64,000 bases of DNA from Billgrantia pellis (GTDB lineage: Bacteria > Pseudomonadota > Gammaproteobacteria > Pseudomonadales > Halomonadaceae). Below the pieces are notes generated by a model that was given only the letters and a program-made list of their open reading frames with translations, did no database searches and had not been told where the DNA came from. Where the stretch lies: assembly GCF_008297955.1 (NCBI RefSeq), contig NZ_VTPY01000005.1:372001-436000 (forward strand). Reading direction: 5' to 3'. Positions 18,195-26,505 of this stretch are shown piece after piece. The first letter of the stretch is position 1. Each line of letters begins with the position of its first letter. Position numbers and translations under genes: made by a program.

Positions 18195-18668
18195 ATGCGC
18201 GTACTGTTCGTCTGCTTGGGCAACATCTGCCGCTCCCCTACCGCCGAAGGGGTCTTTCGTCGCGAGCTGGATGCTGCCGGCCTGACTGGCCGCGTCGAGG
18301 TGGATTCCTGCGGCGTAGGGCCCTGGCACGTGGGCAAGGCGCCGGATCCGCGTGCCTGCGCGGCAGCCCGGCGGCGTGGCATCGAACTGAGTGACTTGAG
18401 CGCACGTCAGTTGTGCGCTGAGGATTTTCAGCGCTTCGACTATCTGTTGGCCATGGATCATGACAATCTTGCCGCCCTGAAGCGTTTGCGTCCGAGTGAC
18501 TGCCGGGCCCATGTCGGGCTGTTTCTCGATTTTGCCGGTAAGGAGAACCGTCCGGTTCCCGATCCCTATTATGGTGGCGAGCAAGGTTTCGAAGAAGTGC
18601 TCGATCTGATCGAGGAAGCCTCCCGAGGGTTGATCGAGGATATCGGAAGGCGGCTCGAGGTCTTGTGA
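18195..18668 (+). CDS. Low-molecular-weight protein tyrosine phosphatase
   Basis: A 157-residue phosphatase with the P-loop CLGNICRS at residues 7-14 (CX5R) and the general-acid Asp in VPDPYYGG near residue 119. AAGGAG precedes the ATG; an upstream TTG at 18156 is in frame but not family-like. The substrate is unknown. Relatives near capsule genes control BY-kinases, but this one sits between kdsB and murB as in Pseudomonas. Its stop overlaps the GTG start of murB. Confidence 0.93.
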   Translation: MRVLFVCLGNICRSPTAEGVFRRELDAAGLTGRVEVDSCGVGPWHVGKAPDPRACAAARRRGIELSDLSARQLCAEDFQRFDYLLAMDHDNLAALKRLRPSDCRAHVGLFLDFAGKENRPVPDPYYGGEQGFEEVLDLIEEASRGLIEDIGRRLEVL

Positions 18669-19678
18669 AATTGATCGAACCGATCCTGAAGAACCACGAC
18701 CTGACACATGCCAACACCCTGGGCCTGCCCTGCAGGGCCGAGCGCTTCGCGGCGCCTGCCGACATGACGGCACTGCGCCACGTGCTGCAACAGGCATGCG
18801 CGCAAGGCTGGCGTTTGACACTAGTGGGTGGCGGCAGCAACCTGATCCTGCCGACGAGCCTCGAAGGGCTGGTGGTTCAGCCGGCGCTGTCGCATTGGTG
18901 GCTGGAGCGGCAGGGCGAGAATGTGCGGGTACATGTCGGGGCGGGCGTGGAGTGGCATCCGCTGGTAATGACACTGGCTCATCGCGGGCTATGGGGCATA
19001 GAGAACCTGGCGCTGATTCCGGGCCGCTGTGGCGCCGCACCGATCCAGAACATCGGTGCCTATGGCGTTGAACTGAGCGAAGTGCTGGAGGCGGTGCATC
19101 TGCTGTTTCTCGACGATGGACGCAAGGTGACACTGACGCCTGCCGAGTGCGCCTTCGGTTATCGTGACAGTATCTTCAAGAGAGAGCTGGCGGGGCGCGT
19201 TGTGATCATCGGGTTGACGCTGAGGCTGACGCGTCAGGCGCGCCCTCGGCTGGATTACGGTGATCTGTCGGCGCGCGTGGGCCCGCGCCCGAGTGCGCTT
19301 GACGTAGCCGAAGCCGTATGCGCCATACGCCGTGAGAAGCTGCCCGATCCGGGGCAGTTGGGTAATGCCGGCAGTTTCTTCAAGAACCCGGTGGTGGCAC
19401 GCGCCGTTGCCGACCGCTTATTGGCCCGTTGGCCGGATATGCCGCACTTCAATGTCGATGCGGAGAGGGTCAAGCTGGCCGCGGGCTGGCTGATCGATCG
19501 ATGTGGCCTCAAGGGCTGGCGCGACGGCCACTTTGGCGTGCATGAGCGTCAAGCCCTGGTGCTCGTACATCTGGGGGGGGGCGATGCTGACGAATTGTTG
19601 ACGTTTGCCGAAGGCGTGGCGCAACGTGTGCATTCGCATTTCGGCGTGACGTTGGAGCGTGAGCCCAGAAAAGCCTGA
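18665..19678 (+). CDS. murB: UDP-N-acetylenolpyruvoylglucosamine reductase
   Basis: FAD-dependent reductase giving UDP-MurNAc in peptidoglycan synthesis. At 337 residues it is a type I MurB. FAD-binding segments VGGGSNLIL and AAPIQNIGAYG are present, as are YRDSIFK with the substrate-binding Arg and NAGSFFKNP with the proton-donor Ser. The start is a GTG overlapping the preceding phosphatase stop by four bases. It ends the plus-strand envelope operon and converges on rne. Confidence 0.96.
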   Translation: MKLIEPILKNHDLTHANTLGLPCRAERFAAPADMTALRHVLQQACAQGWRLTLVGGGSNLILPTSLEGLVVQPALSHWWLERQGENVRVHVGAGVEWHPLVMTLAHRGLWGIENLALIPGRCGAAPIQNIGAYGVELSEVLEAVHLLFLDDGRKVTLTPAECAFGYRDSIFKRELAGRVVIIGLTLRLTRQARPRLDYGDLSARVGPRPSALDVAEAVCAIRREKLPDPGQLGNAGSFFKNPVVARAVADRLLARWPDMPHFNVDAERVKLAAGWLIDRCGLKGWRDGHFGVHERQALVLVHLGGGDADELLTFAEGVAQRVHSHFGVTLEREPRKA

Positions 19679-19705
19679 CAGCGTATCGATTCGGCCGACA
19701 AGAAA

Positions 19706-19727
19706 AAGCCCGCGCTAACGCGGGCTT
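19706..19727 (-). terminator. Terminator shared by murB and rne
   Basis: AAGCCCGCG-CTAA-CGCGGGCTT is a perfect nine-pair hairpin. Read on the minus strand it is followed by a T-run (CTTTTTCT), so it fits best as the rne terminator; on the plus strand the tail is TTCTTCG, weaker but usable for murB. Confidence 0.85.
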
Positions 19728-19756
19728 CTTCGTGCTGAGCCGGTCGAAAGGGCAAT

Positions 19757-22700
19757 TCAGTTCTGGTTGCCTTTTTGTGCTTCCTGCTCGCGGCGACGGA
19801 TCTCGCGCGGATCGTTATGCGCGCGACGCCGACGCCGGCTTGCGGCGGGAGAGGGCGAACCTTCCTGCGCGTCGGGGGCCTGGGTCGGCTCAGCGGGCGT
19901 CTCCGTTGGCTTGGGCGCTTCGACCTGGGTCGGCTCGGCGGGTTTCTCCACCGGCTTGGGCGCTTCGGCCTGGGTCGGCTCGGCGGGTTTCTCCACCGGC
20001 TTGGGCGCTTCGGCCCGAGTCGGCCCGGCGGGTTTCTCCACCGGCTTGGGCGCTTCGGCCTGGGTCGGCTCGGCGGGTTTCTCCACCGGCTTGGGCGCTT
20101 CGGCCCGGGTCGGCCCGGTCGGTTTCTCCACCGGCTTGGGTGCCTTGGCCTGGGTCGGCTTGGCGGGCGTCTCCGTTGGCTTGGGTGCTTCGGCCTGGGT
20201 CGGCGCTGCCGGTTTCTCCACCGGCTTGGGCGCTTCGGCCTGGGTCGGCTCGGCCGGTTTCTCCACCGGCTTGGGCGCTTCGGCCTGGGTCGGCGCTGCC
20301 GGTTTCTCCACCGGCTTGGGCGCTTCGGCCTGGGTCGGCTCGGCCGGTTTCTCCACCGGCTTGGGCGCTTCGGCCTGGGTCGGCTTGGCGGGCGTCTCCG
20401 CCGGCTTGGGTGCTTTGGCCCGGGTCGGCTCGGCCGGTTTCTCTACCGGCTTGGGCGCTTCGGCCCGGGGCGGCTCGGCGGGTTTCTCCGCCTTGGCGGG
20501 CGTCTCTGCCGGCTTGTGCGCTTCGGCCCGGGTCGGCTCAGAGGATGCCTCCACCGCCTGGGACGATTCGCCCTTTGCCGTTTCTACGGTTTCAGCTTGG
20601 TGTACCGCTTCGGCCTGGAGGCGTTTCTGCTCGGCTTCGGCTTGAGGATTAATGGCGTGCTGGCGCGAGCGATTGCGCGGGTTGTTGCGGGTACGCTTGG
20701 GCTTGCCATCGTCATCCCTGGCGGATTCAGCCGCTTTCTCGGCAGGTTTCTCTGCGGGCTTCTGGGCCGGTTTATCCAGGTTCTCGGCCTTCTGGCGGCG
20801 GGGCGCCTCATCGCGCTGACGCTGTGCCGGCTTGCCCTGGCGGCCTTCGTCGCCCTGCGATTTCTCGGCACGTGCCTGGCCGCGACCACCGCGTCCGCTG
20901 CGGCCGTCGCTGCGCCCACCGGCGGGTTCCTGGCGCGATTCGCGCGAATCGGGATGTGGGCTTTCCTGTTGGCGCGACTGAGGACTCCGCTGGCTGCTGC
21001 GGCTCTCTTCGGGCGTGTTGCTGCGTGAGCGGCGACGCTGGCGGCCGTTGCGCTCGCCTCGGTCCTCGACGCCGCGTGCCTGAGGGGCTGCTGCCTCTGG
21101 CTTGCGCGACGGTGCCGAGGACTCGGTATCACTTTCGGCACTGCCGAGCCACTTGCTGACTCCCTTGATAAGACGGCCCAGCACGCCGCTAGTGGCGGGC
21201 TCCGAGACGGGGGAAGCAGGCTCGCGGGCCGGCTCCTGCTGCAGCGAAGCGGGGGCCGGTTCGTTGTGGATCACCGTCTTGACCGCTGCTTCCGCGCGGG
21301 CAACCGGCTTGGCAATGCTCGCATCCGGCTCCCTGCCGATCTCGGTATCGACCGAGAGCTCGAAACTGGACTTGTCCTGATCGCCTTCCTCTTCGATGTG
21401 GTCATCGCGCAAACGCTGCACATCGTAGTGAGGGGTATCCATGTCGGGGTTGGGCAGAATCAGTACCCGTACGCCCTGGCGCTTCTCGATGTCGGCGAGA
21501 ACCGCGCGCTTTTCATTGAGCAAATAGGTGGCGACCGGAACGGGAAGGATGGCGCGGATCTGCGCGCTGCGCTCCTTCATCGCCTCTTCCTCGATCAGGC
21601 GCATGATGGAAAGCGACAGCGAACGCACATCGCGAATGGTGCCCTGGCCATTGCAGCGCGGGCAGACCACGCCGCTGGTCTCACCCAGCGAAGGGCGCAG
21701 GCGCTGGCGCGACATTTCCATCAGGCCAAAGCGAGAAATGCGGCCGATCTGCACGCGCGCGCGGTCGAGCTTGAGCGCGTCGCGCATGCGATTCTCGACC
21801 TCGCGCTGATTGCGTGCCGGACTCATGTCGATGAAGTCGATCACCACCAGGCCGCCGATGTCACGCAGGCGAAGCTGGCGGGCGATCTCGTCGGCCGCTT
21901 CCAGGTTGGTCTGCAGGGCGGTTTCCTCGATATCGCTACCCCGGGTGGCACGCGCCGAGTTGATGTCGATGGAAACCAGGGCTTCGGTGTGGTCGATGAC
22001 AATGGAGCCGCCTGAGGGCAGCTTCACTTCGCGTTCGTAGGCGGTCTCGATCTGGGATTCGATCTGGAACCGCGAGAACAGCGGCACCTCGTCGGCATAG
22101 AGCTTGATCTTCTGCTGATAGGAGGGCATCACCTGGCGAATGAAGGTGAGCGCTTCCTGATGAACCTGAGGGCTGTCAATCAACACCTCGCCGATATCCT
22201 GGCGCAGGTAGTCGCGCATGGCGCGGATGATGACATTCGATTCACGGTAGATCAGGAACGGCGCTGGGCGCTTGCCCGCTTCCTCGGTGATCGATTCCCA
22301 TACCTGGACGAGATAGTCGAGGTCCCACTGCAGCTCTTCGCTGCTACGCCCGATGCCGGCCGTGCGCACGATGACGCCCATCTTCTCGGGCACGGTGAGC
22401 TGCCCCATGGCCTCCTTGAGCTGGGTGCGCTCCTCGCCCTCGATACGGCGCGAAATGCCTCCGGCACGCGGATTGTTGGGCATCAGAACCAGGAAGCGTC
22501 CCGCCAGGCTGATGAAGGTGGTCAGCGCCGCGCCCTTGTTGCCGCGCTCCTCCTTGTCGACCTGAATAATGACTTCCTGACCTTCCTTGAGCACTTCCTT
22601 GATGCTGGGGCGCCCTGAGGTGTCTTTCAGGAAATAGTCGCGTGAGATTTCCTTGAGGGGCAGGAAGCCGTGACGATCGGCACCGAAGTCGACGAACGCG

Positions 22701-22864
22701 GCTTCGAGGGAGGGTTCGACGCGGGTGATCTTGCCGCGATAGATATTGGCTTTCTTCTGCTCCCTGGCACCGGATTCGATGTCCAGGTCGTATAGGCGTT
22801 GTCCATCGACCAGCGCGACACGCAGCTCTTCCGGCTGGGTCGCATTGATGAGCATCCGTTTCAT
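19757..22864 (-). CDS. rne: Ribonuclease E
   Basis: Endonuclease and scaffold of the RNA degradosome, 1035 residues. The N-terminal half holds the S1 domain, the RNase H- and DNase I-like catalytic core ([20 protein letters not shown]) and the zinc link CPRCNGQG. From about residue 500 the sequence is low-complexity: Arg/Glu/Gln-rich RNA-binding stretches, then 13 tandem 15-residue repeats, then a final [16 protein letters not shown] segment like the conserved C-terminal motif of Pseudomonas RNase E. The ATG at 22864 gives the canonical start [10 protein letters not shown]; a TTG four codons upstream is less likely. Its 5' leader is long, consistent with the autoregulation known in E. coli. 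Confidence 0.96.
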   Translation of the reverse strand: MKRMLINATQPEELRVALVDGQRLYDLDIESGAREQKKANIYRGKITRVEPSLEAAFVDFGADRHGFLPLKEISRDYFLKDTSGRPSIKEVLKEGQEVIIQVDKEERGNKGAALTTFISLAGRFLVLMPNNPRAGGISRRIEGEERTQLKEAMGQLTVPEKMGVIVRTAGIGRSSEELQWDLDYLVQVWESITEEAGKRPAPFLIYRESNVIIRAMRDYLRQDIGEVLIDSPQVHQEALTFIRQVMPSYQQKIKLYADEVPLFSRFQIESQIETAYEREVKLPSGGSIVIDHTEALVSIDINSARATRGSDIEETALQTNLEAADEIARQLRLRDIGGLVVIDFIDMSPARNQREVENRMRDALKLDRARVQIGRISRFGLMEMSRQRLRPSLGETSGVVCPRCNGQGTIRDVRSLSLSIMRLIEEEAMKERSAQIRAILPVPVATYLLNEKRAVLADIEKRQGVRVLILPNPDMDTPHYDVQRLRDDHIEEEGDQDKSSFELSVDTEIGREPDASIAKPVARAEAAVKTVIHNEPAPASLQQEPAREPASPVSEPATSGVLGRLIKGVSKWLGSAESDTESSAPSRKPEAAAPQARGVEDRGERNGRQRRRSRSNTPEESRSSQRSPQSRQQESPHPDSRESRQEPAGGRSDGRSGRGGRGQARAEKSQGDEGRQGKPAQRQRDEAPRRQKAENLDKPAQKPAEKPAEKAAESARDDDGKPKRTRNNPRNRSRQHAINPQAEAEQKRLQAEAVHQAETVETAKGESSQAVEASSEPTRAEAHKPAETPAKAEKPAEPPRAEAPKPVEKPAEPTRAKAPKPAETPAKPTQAEAPKPVEKPAEPTQAEAPKPVEKPAAPTQAEAPKPVEKPAEPTQAEAPKPVEKPAAPTQAEAPKPTETPAKPTQAKAPKPVEKPTGPTRAEAPKPVEKPAEPTQAEAPKPVEKPAGPTRAEAPKPVEKPAEPTQAEAPKPVEKPAEPTQVEAPKPTETPAEPTQAPDAQEGSPSPAASRRRRRAHNDPREIRRREQEAQKGNQN
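19877..20461 (-). repeat. 13 tandem 45-base repeats in the rne scaffold region
   Basis: Each unit encodes a variant of [15 protein letters not shown], with 13 units in frame and no interruption. Variation follows a higher-order pattern: units alternate PAEPT and PAAPT or PAGPT, and three units carry the PTETPA or PAETPA form. DNA units are nearly identical, so the tract is prone to slippage. A degenerate 21-residue unit precedes the first. Confidence 0.95.
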
Positions 22865-23434
22865 GTTGTCTCGCAATCTGGACGCGCCGGGGGCATCGAA
22901 GAAGGCGAACCTCTGGGTGCTGCGTGCTTGTGCTCAGCGCATGTCGCGGATGCACAGTGGCGCCCGATCGTGGCGGCACCCGGAGGGGGCCCGGCACGAC
23001 ATGATCATGTTGAGTACGCGGCGGAGGCAGGACATGTCTCGGTGGGCTTCTCCCATCCGGCCCTGCGGTCACCGCCAGACACCTGGCATTCATCGATTCG
23101 CCAACGCCGGCCACCGGCACGATGTTGAACGATTCCCGTGGCCACCGCCCGCCTGTCACTATCGGCGGGCCGGGATCCGGGCGTGGCGTCACTACTGTCT
23201 TTTTTTCCGTACATCACTCGTCGGCGGCGGGATCCCGATACGAGTACAAGGATCGTCGCGGCCCGATTTCGTCGCTCCGGCCTGCGTGTCTGTCGGGCAG
23301 GCGCCATGGGACCGAAGGGATCCATCCGAGCGAGCTGGCAATATAGCAGTATTGCCAAGGCGCAGCAATTGGCGCAGTGCGGCGCCGAGTACGTTAGAAT
23401 GCTGGCCCACAACAGGTTTTCCAGCAGGAATGAG
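22865..23434. other. Divergent rne-rluC leader region
   Basis: These 570 bases hold no convincing gene; the open frame on the plus strand is an upstream extension of rluC and lacks family likeness. Most of it would be the untranslated leader of rne. Besides the rne promoter candidate there is a TAGAAT at 23395-23400 that could be the rluC -10, with no clear -35. Confidence 0.6.
23340..23368 (-). promoter_or_regulatory. Candidate rne promoter
   Basis: On the minus strand TTGCTG (23363-23368) and TATATT (23340-23345) are separated by 17 bases. The -10 lies inside a perfect seven-base inverted repeat, GGCAATA-N6-TATTGCC (23337-23356). Starting here would give a leader of about 470 bases before the rne ATG. 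Confidence 0.45.
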
Positions 23435-24382
23435 ATGGCCGAAGGTCGCGACGTACAGTGGTTGGAAGTGGGCGAGGGCCAGGCGGGGCAGCGGATCGAT
23501 AACTTCCTCATCACGCGCCTGAAAGGCGTGCCGCGAACGCTGGTCTACCGCATCGTGCGCAAGGGCGAGGTGCGGGTGAACAAGAAACGGATCAAGGCAG
23601 ACTATCGCCTTCAGGTGGGGGACTTGGTGCGTATCCCACCGCTGAAGCTCGCCCCGCGCGAGGCAGTCAGGCACGTCAGTGATGGACTGCGCAATCTACT
23701 GGCGGGTAGCGTGCTGGTGGAAGGGCCGGGCTGGCTGGTGCTGAACAAGCCGGCCGGGCTTCCCGTGCACGGTGGCAGTGGCGTCAAGATTGGGCTGATC
23801 GAGGCGCTGCGACAAGTGCGCGAGGATCTCGACTTTCTTGAGCTGGTGCACCGGTTGGATCGCGACACTTCGGGCTGCTTGCTACTGGCCAAGTCGCGGC
23901 CGGCGCTGCTGACCCTGAATGATTCGCTCAAGCGGCACCAGATGGACAAGCGTTATCTGGCTCTGGTAGCAGGGCGCTGGCCGGCACGGCGTGAATTCGT
24001 GAGCGCGCGCCTGGAGCGGTTCGACGCCGGCAACGGGGAGCGCCGAGTGCGGGTGGATACCGCCGGCAAGGTGGCGCGGACCCGGTTCGCCGTGCGCGAG
24101 GCCCTCCCCAAGGCGACACTGATCGAAGCCGAGCCCGTGACCGGGCGCACTCACCAGATCCGGGTGCATGCCGCCCACGCGGGCCACCCGTTGTTGGGTG
24201 ACGACAAGTACGGTTCACGAGAGGGCGAGGCGCTGACGCGTACCTTGGGGCTGTCGCGACTCTTTCTGCATGCCGCTTCATTGACGTTTCCCGAACCCGA
24301 TAGCGGCCGGCCGGTGCAGATCCGAGCCCCCCTGCCTGCTGAACTCGAGGCGGTGCTGGCCGGTGCTCGTGCCTCGACCTGA
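23435..24382 (+). CDS. rluC: 23S rRNA pseudouridine synthase RluC
   Basis: RluA-family enzyme that converts uridines 955, 2504 and 2580 of E. coli 23S rRNA to pseudouridine. The 315-residue protein has an N-terminal S4 RNA-binding domain (residues 15-75, RIVRKGEVRVNKKR) and the catalytic HRLDRDTSG with its Asp near residue 143, plus RTHQIRVH. The ATG at 23435 follows AGGAA; an in-frame ATG at 23399 would add 12 residues. It lies back to back with rne, as in E. coli and Pseudomonas. Confidence 0.93.
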   Translation: MAEGRDVQWLEVGEGQAGQRIDNFLITRLKGVPRTLVYRIVRKGEVRVNKKRIKADYRLQVGDLVRIPPLKLAPREAVRHVSDGLRNLLAGSVLVEGPGWLVLNKPAGLPVHGGSGVKIGLIEALRQVREDLDFLELVHRLDRDTSGCLLLAKSRPALLTLNDSLKRHQMDKRYLALVAGRWPARREFVSARLERFDAGNGERRVRVDTAGKVARTRFAVREALPKATLIEAEPVTGRTHQIRVHAAHAGHPLLGDDKYGSREGEALTRTLGLSRLFLHAASLTFPEPDSGRPVQIRAPLPAELEAVLAGARAST

Positions 24383-24412
24383 ATGGTTATCTCAAACCTT
24401 TATGGAGCCGCG

Positions 24413-25063
24413 ATGCGTTACCGACTGGTGATCTTCGACTGGGACGGGACCCTGATGGATTCCGTAGCACGCATCGTGGCCTGCATGCAGGCGGCAGCGC
24501 TCGAAGCCGGATGGGGGCACCTCGAGGAGGCCGCCGTGCGCGACATCATCGGCCTGGGGCTGCCCGAAGCGATAGATCGATTGTGCCCGGGTATCGACGC
24601 CGAGCGCTTCGAACTGTTGCGTAGACGTTATGCCTATCATTTCGTAGAAGGGAGTCGCGCTCCGATGCCGTTCTTTTCCGGAGTGGAGGCGGGTATCGCG
24701 ACGTTGCGCGAGCATGACGAGCGCCGTCTGGCGGTAGCTACCGGCAAGAGTCGTCGTGGGCTTGACCGCATCTTTCGCGAGAGCGGCAGCGGCGGCTGGT
24801 TCCATGCCAGCCGTACCGCCGACGAGACCCGCTCCAAGCCACACCCCCAGATGCTCGAGGAGCTGCTGATCGAGCTGGACGTACCGATCGAAGAGGCGGT
24901 CATGGTGGGCGATACCGAATACGATCTTGAGATGGCGCGTGCACTGGGAATGGATCGCGTCGCGGTGACCTGGGGTGTGCATGCTCCCGAGCGACTGGCC
25001 GCGTGCCGCCCCGTCTATACTGCCGGGGCGGTCGAGGAACTGTTCGACTGGCTGAATCGTTAG
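24413..25063 (+). CDS. HAD-superfamily phosphatase (HAD-IA)
   Basis: A 216-residue haloacid-dehalogenase-like hydrolase. Motif I is FDWDGTLMDS with the nucleophile Asp, motif II lies in AVATGKSR, motif III is the Lys in SKPHPQML, and motif IV is MVGDTEYDLEMA. A helical cap follows motif I. The substrate is not predictable; phosphoglycolate phosphatase-like is the nearest description. TGGAG precedes the ATG. It sits between rluC and sppA as in Pseudomonas. Confidence 0.92.
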   Translation: MRYRLVIFDWDGTLMDSVARIVACMQAAALEAGWGHLEEAAVRDIIGLGLPEAIDRLCPGIDAERFELLRRRYAYHFVEGSRAPMPFFSGVEAGIATLREHDERRLAVATGKSRRGLDRIFRESGSGGWFHASRTADETRSKPHPQMLEELLIELDVPIEEAVMVGDTEYDLEMARALGMDRVAVTWGVHAPERLAACRPVYTAGAVEELFDWLNR

Positions 25064-25087
25064 CGGCGACATAAGGAAGGCGAGCCC

Positions 25088-26149
25088 ATGAGCGACGACA
25101 AGCGTGAAGACCGCTGGACCGAAGGACCGGAGCTGACTCCCGAGCAGGCGCGGGAGCAGGACTCGCCATCGGAGTCGGAGAGTGCGGAGATCCTGCGCGA
25201 GCGGCAGCGGCTGGCTCAACAGGAAACACTGGACCGCTGGATAGGTGGAGTGCTGGTCGAGCAGCGTCGCTCGCGACGCTGGAAGCTGTTTTTCCGCTTT
25301 GCTTATGTCCTGCTGCTATTGGGCCTGTTGCTGATTTCCTTTTATGGGATCTTCGGCGTGCCGATGACGCAGGAACCGGAGCAGCCGCATCTGGGTGTGG
25401 TCGAGGTGCGTGGTGTGATCGATGGCGAATCTCCGGCGAGCGCCGAGCGCATCATCACCGGCCTGAACCGTGCGTGGGAATCCAATAGGGCAGCGGCCGT
25501 GGTGCTGCACATCGACAGCCCCGGGGGCAGCCCGGTGCAATCCCAGCGCGTCTACAACGAAATAATGAGACTGCGGGAGGAGGGCGACAAGCCGATCATC
25601 GCGGTCATCGAAGATGTCGGTGCCAGTGGGGCCTACTACATGGCGGCGGCGGCTGACGAGATCGTAGCGGCGCCAGCCAGTCTAGTGGGCTCCATCGGCG
25701 TCATCTTCGCCAGTTTCGGCTTCGAGGAGGCGATCGACCGTCTCGGCATCGAGCGTCGCATCTACGTCAGTGGCGAGAACAAGGGCTTTCTCGATCCTTT
25801 CTCGGAGGTGGCGCCGGAGGAGCGGCAGTTCTGGCAGACGGTCATGGACACGACGCATCACCAATTCATCGAGTCCGTGCGCCACGGGCGCGGTGAACGC
25901 CTGGCCGATGACGAAGCGCTCTTCACGGGATTGATCTGGAGCGGAGAACAGGCCCTGGAACTGGGGCTGATCGATGGTATCGGCAGTCTCGACGAACTCT
26001 CTCGCGACCTGTTTGGCGAACTGCGGCTGCACGACTATACCCCACGCCTGGATCCCTTCGAGCGGCTTTCACGGCAGTTCGGGCGAGTCGCTGCGGAGTG
26101 GATGGGCGTATCCTCCAGCCGTTCCCCGGTCCGCTATCAATTACCCTAA
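25088..26149 (+). CDS. sppA: Signal peptide peptidase SppA (short form)
   Basis: Membrane-bound serine protease that degrades cleaved signal peptides. The 353 residues start with a charged cytoplasmic segment of about 65 residues, one membrane helix (YVLLLLGLLLISFYGIFG), then the protease domain. HIDSPGGSP and DVGASGAYYMA, holding the nucleophile Ser, are present, and the ENKGFLDPFS segment supplies the candidate catalytic Lys. It is half the size of E. coli SppA, the common form in Pseudomonas and Bacillus. A strong hairpin follows the stop. Confidence 0.92.
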   Translation: MSDDKREDRWTEGPELTPEQAREQDSPSESESAEILRERQRLAQQETLDRWIGGVLVEQRRSRRWKLFFRFAYVLLLLGLLLISFYGIFGVPMTQEPEQPHLGVVEVRGVIDGESPASAERIITGLNRAWESNRAAAVVLHIDSPGGSPVQSQRVYNEIMRLREEGDKPIIAVIEDVGASGAYYMAAAADEIVAAPASLVGSIGVIFASFGFEEAIDRLGIERRIYVSGENKGFLDPFSEVAPEERQFWQTVMDTTHHQFIESVRHGRGERLADDEALFTGLIWSGEQALELGLIDGIGSLDELSRDLFGELRLHDYTPRLDPFERLSRQFGRVAAEWMGVSSSRSPVRYQLP

Positions 26150-26166
26150 GAGTACCCTGGAGCTGA

Positions 26167-26198
26167 GCTGGAAGCCTGGGAACAACCCGGCTTCCAGC
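26167..26198 (+). terminator. Hairpin after sppA
   Basis: GCTGGAAGCC and GGCTTCCAGC form a perfect ten-pair stem, with a further GGG/CCC pairing towards the loop. No T-run follows, so termination may depend on Rho or the hairpin may protect the 3' end. Confidence 0.6.
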
Positions 26199-26505
26199 GT
26201 CGGCGCTAGCGGTTATCTCTCCGCTCCCTTAGCAGCAAAGGCTACGTGAGGCCATTCAGCGGTTGGGGAACCTCAGCTCTGCCGCCTGAGAAAAACCCTC
26301 CTTCCTCTTTTACGCGGTTTCGTTCATGTTTACGAAACATTACCAAATGATTACATATTGGTAGCCAAGCCCTCCGCTGAAACGGGGGACTGAGCGATAG
26401 GCCGGCGGGCGACGCGAACGAAGCCAATGCTGAACGAAACCGGGCTATGTCCGTTGCGGAAAGTTCGCCATGTGAACGGTCGTAACGCATTCTATAGGGG
26501 GCTTT
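26199..26505. other. AT-richer intergenic region before the ABC exporter
   Basis: No gene is supported. Two operator-like inverted repeats lie close together: GTTTCGT 26317-26323 with ACGAAAC 26332-26338, and TACCAA 26341-26346 with TTGGTA 26358-26363. AGGGGG just before the GTG at 26506 is the ribosome binding site of the next gene. Confidence 0.5.

Noticed and set aside
19877..20461. CRISPR-like tandem repeat
   Set aside because: The 45-base units abut without spacers, vary inside a codon pattern and are in frame within rne.
19732..21028. Long plus-strand open frames of about 300-400 codons opposite rne
   Set aside because: All arise from the repeated, GC-rich rne scaffold region, which lacks stops on the other strand; they have repetitive products, no family likeness and no ribosome binding site.
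23138..23434. N-terminal extension of rluC
   Set aside because: The extra 99 residues are Arg/Pro-rich without likeness to RluC, and the start at 23435 has a ribosome binding site.
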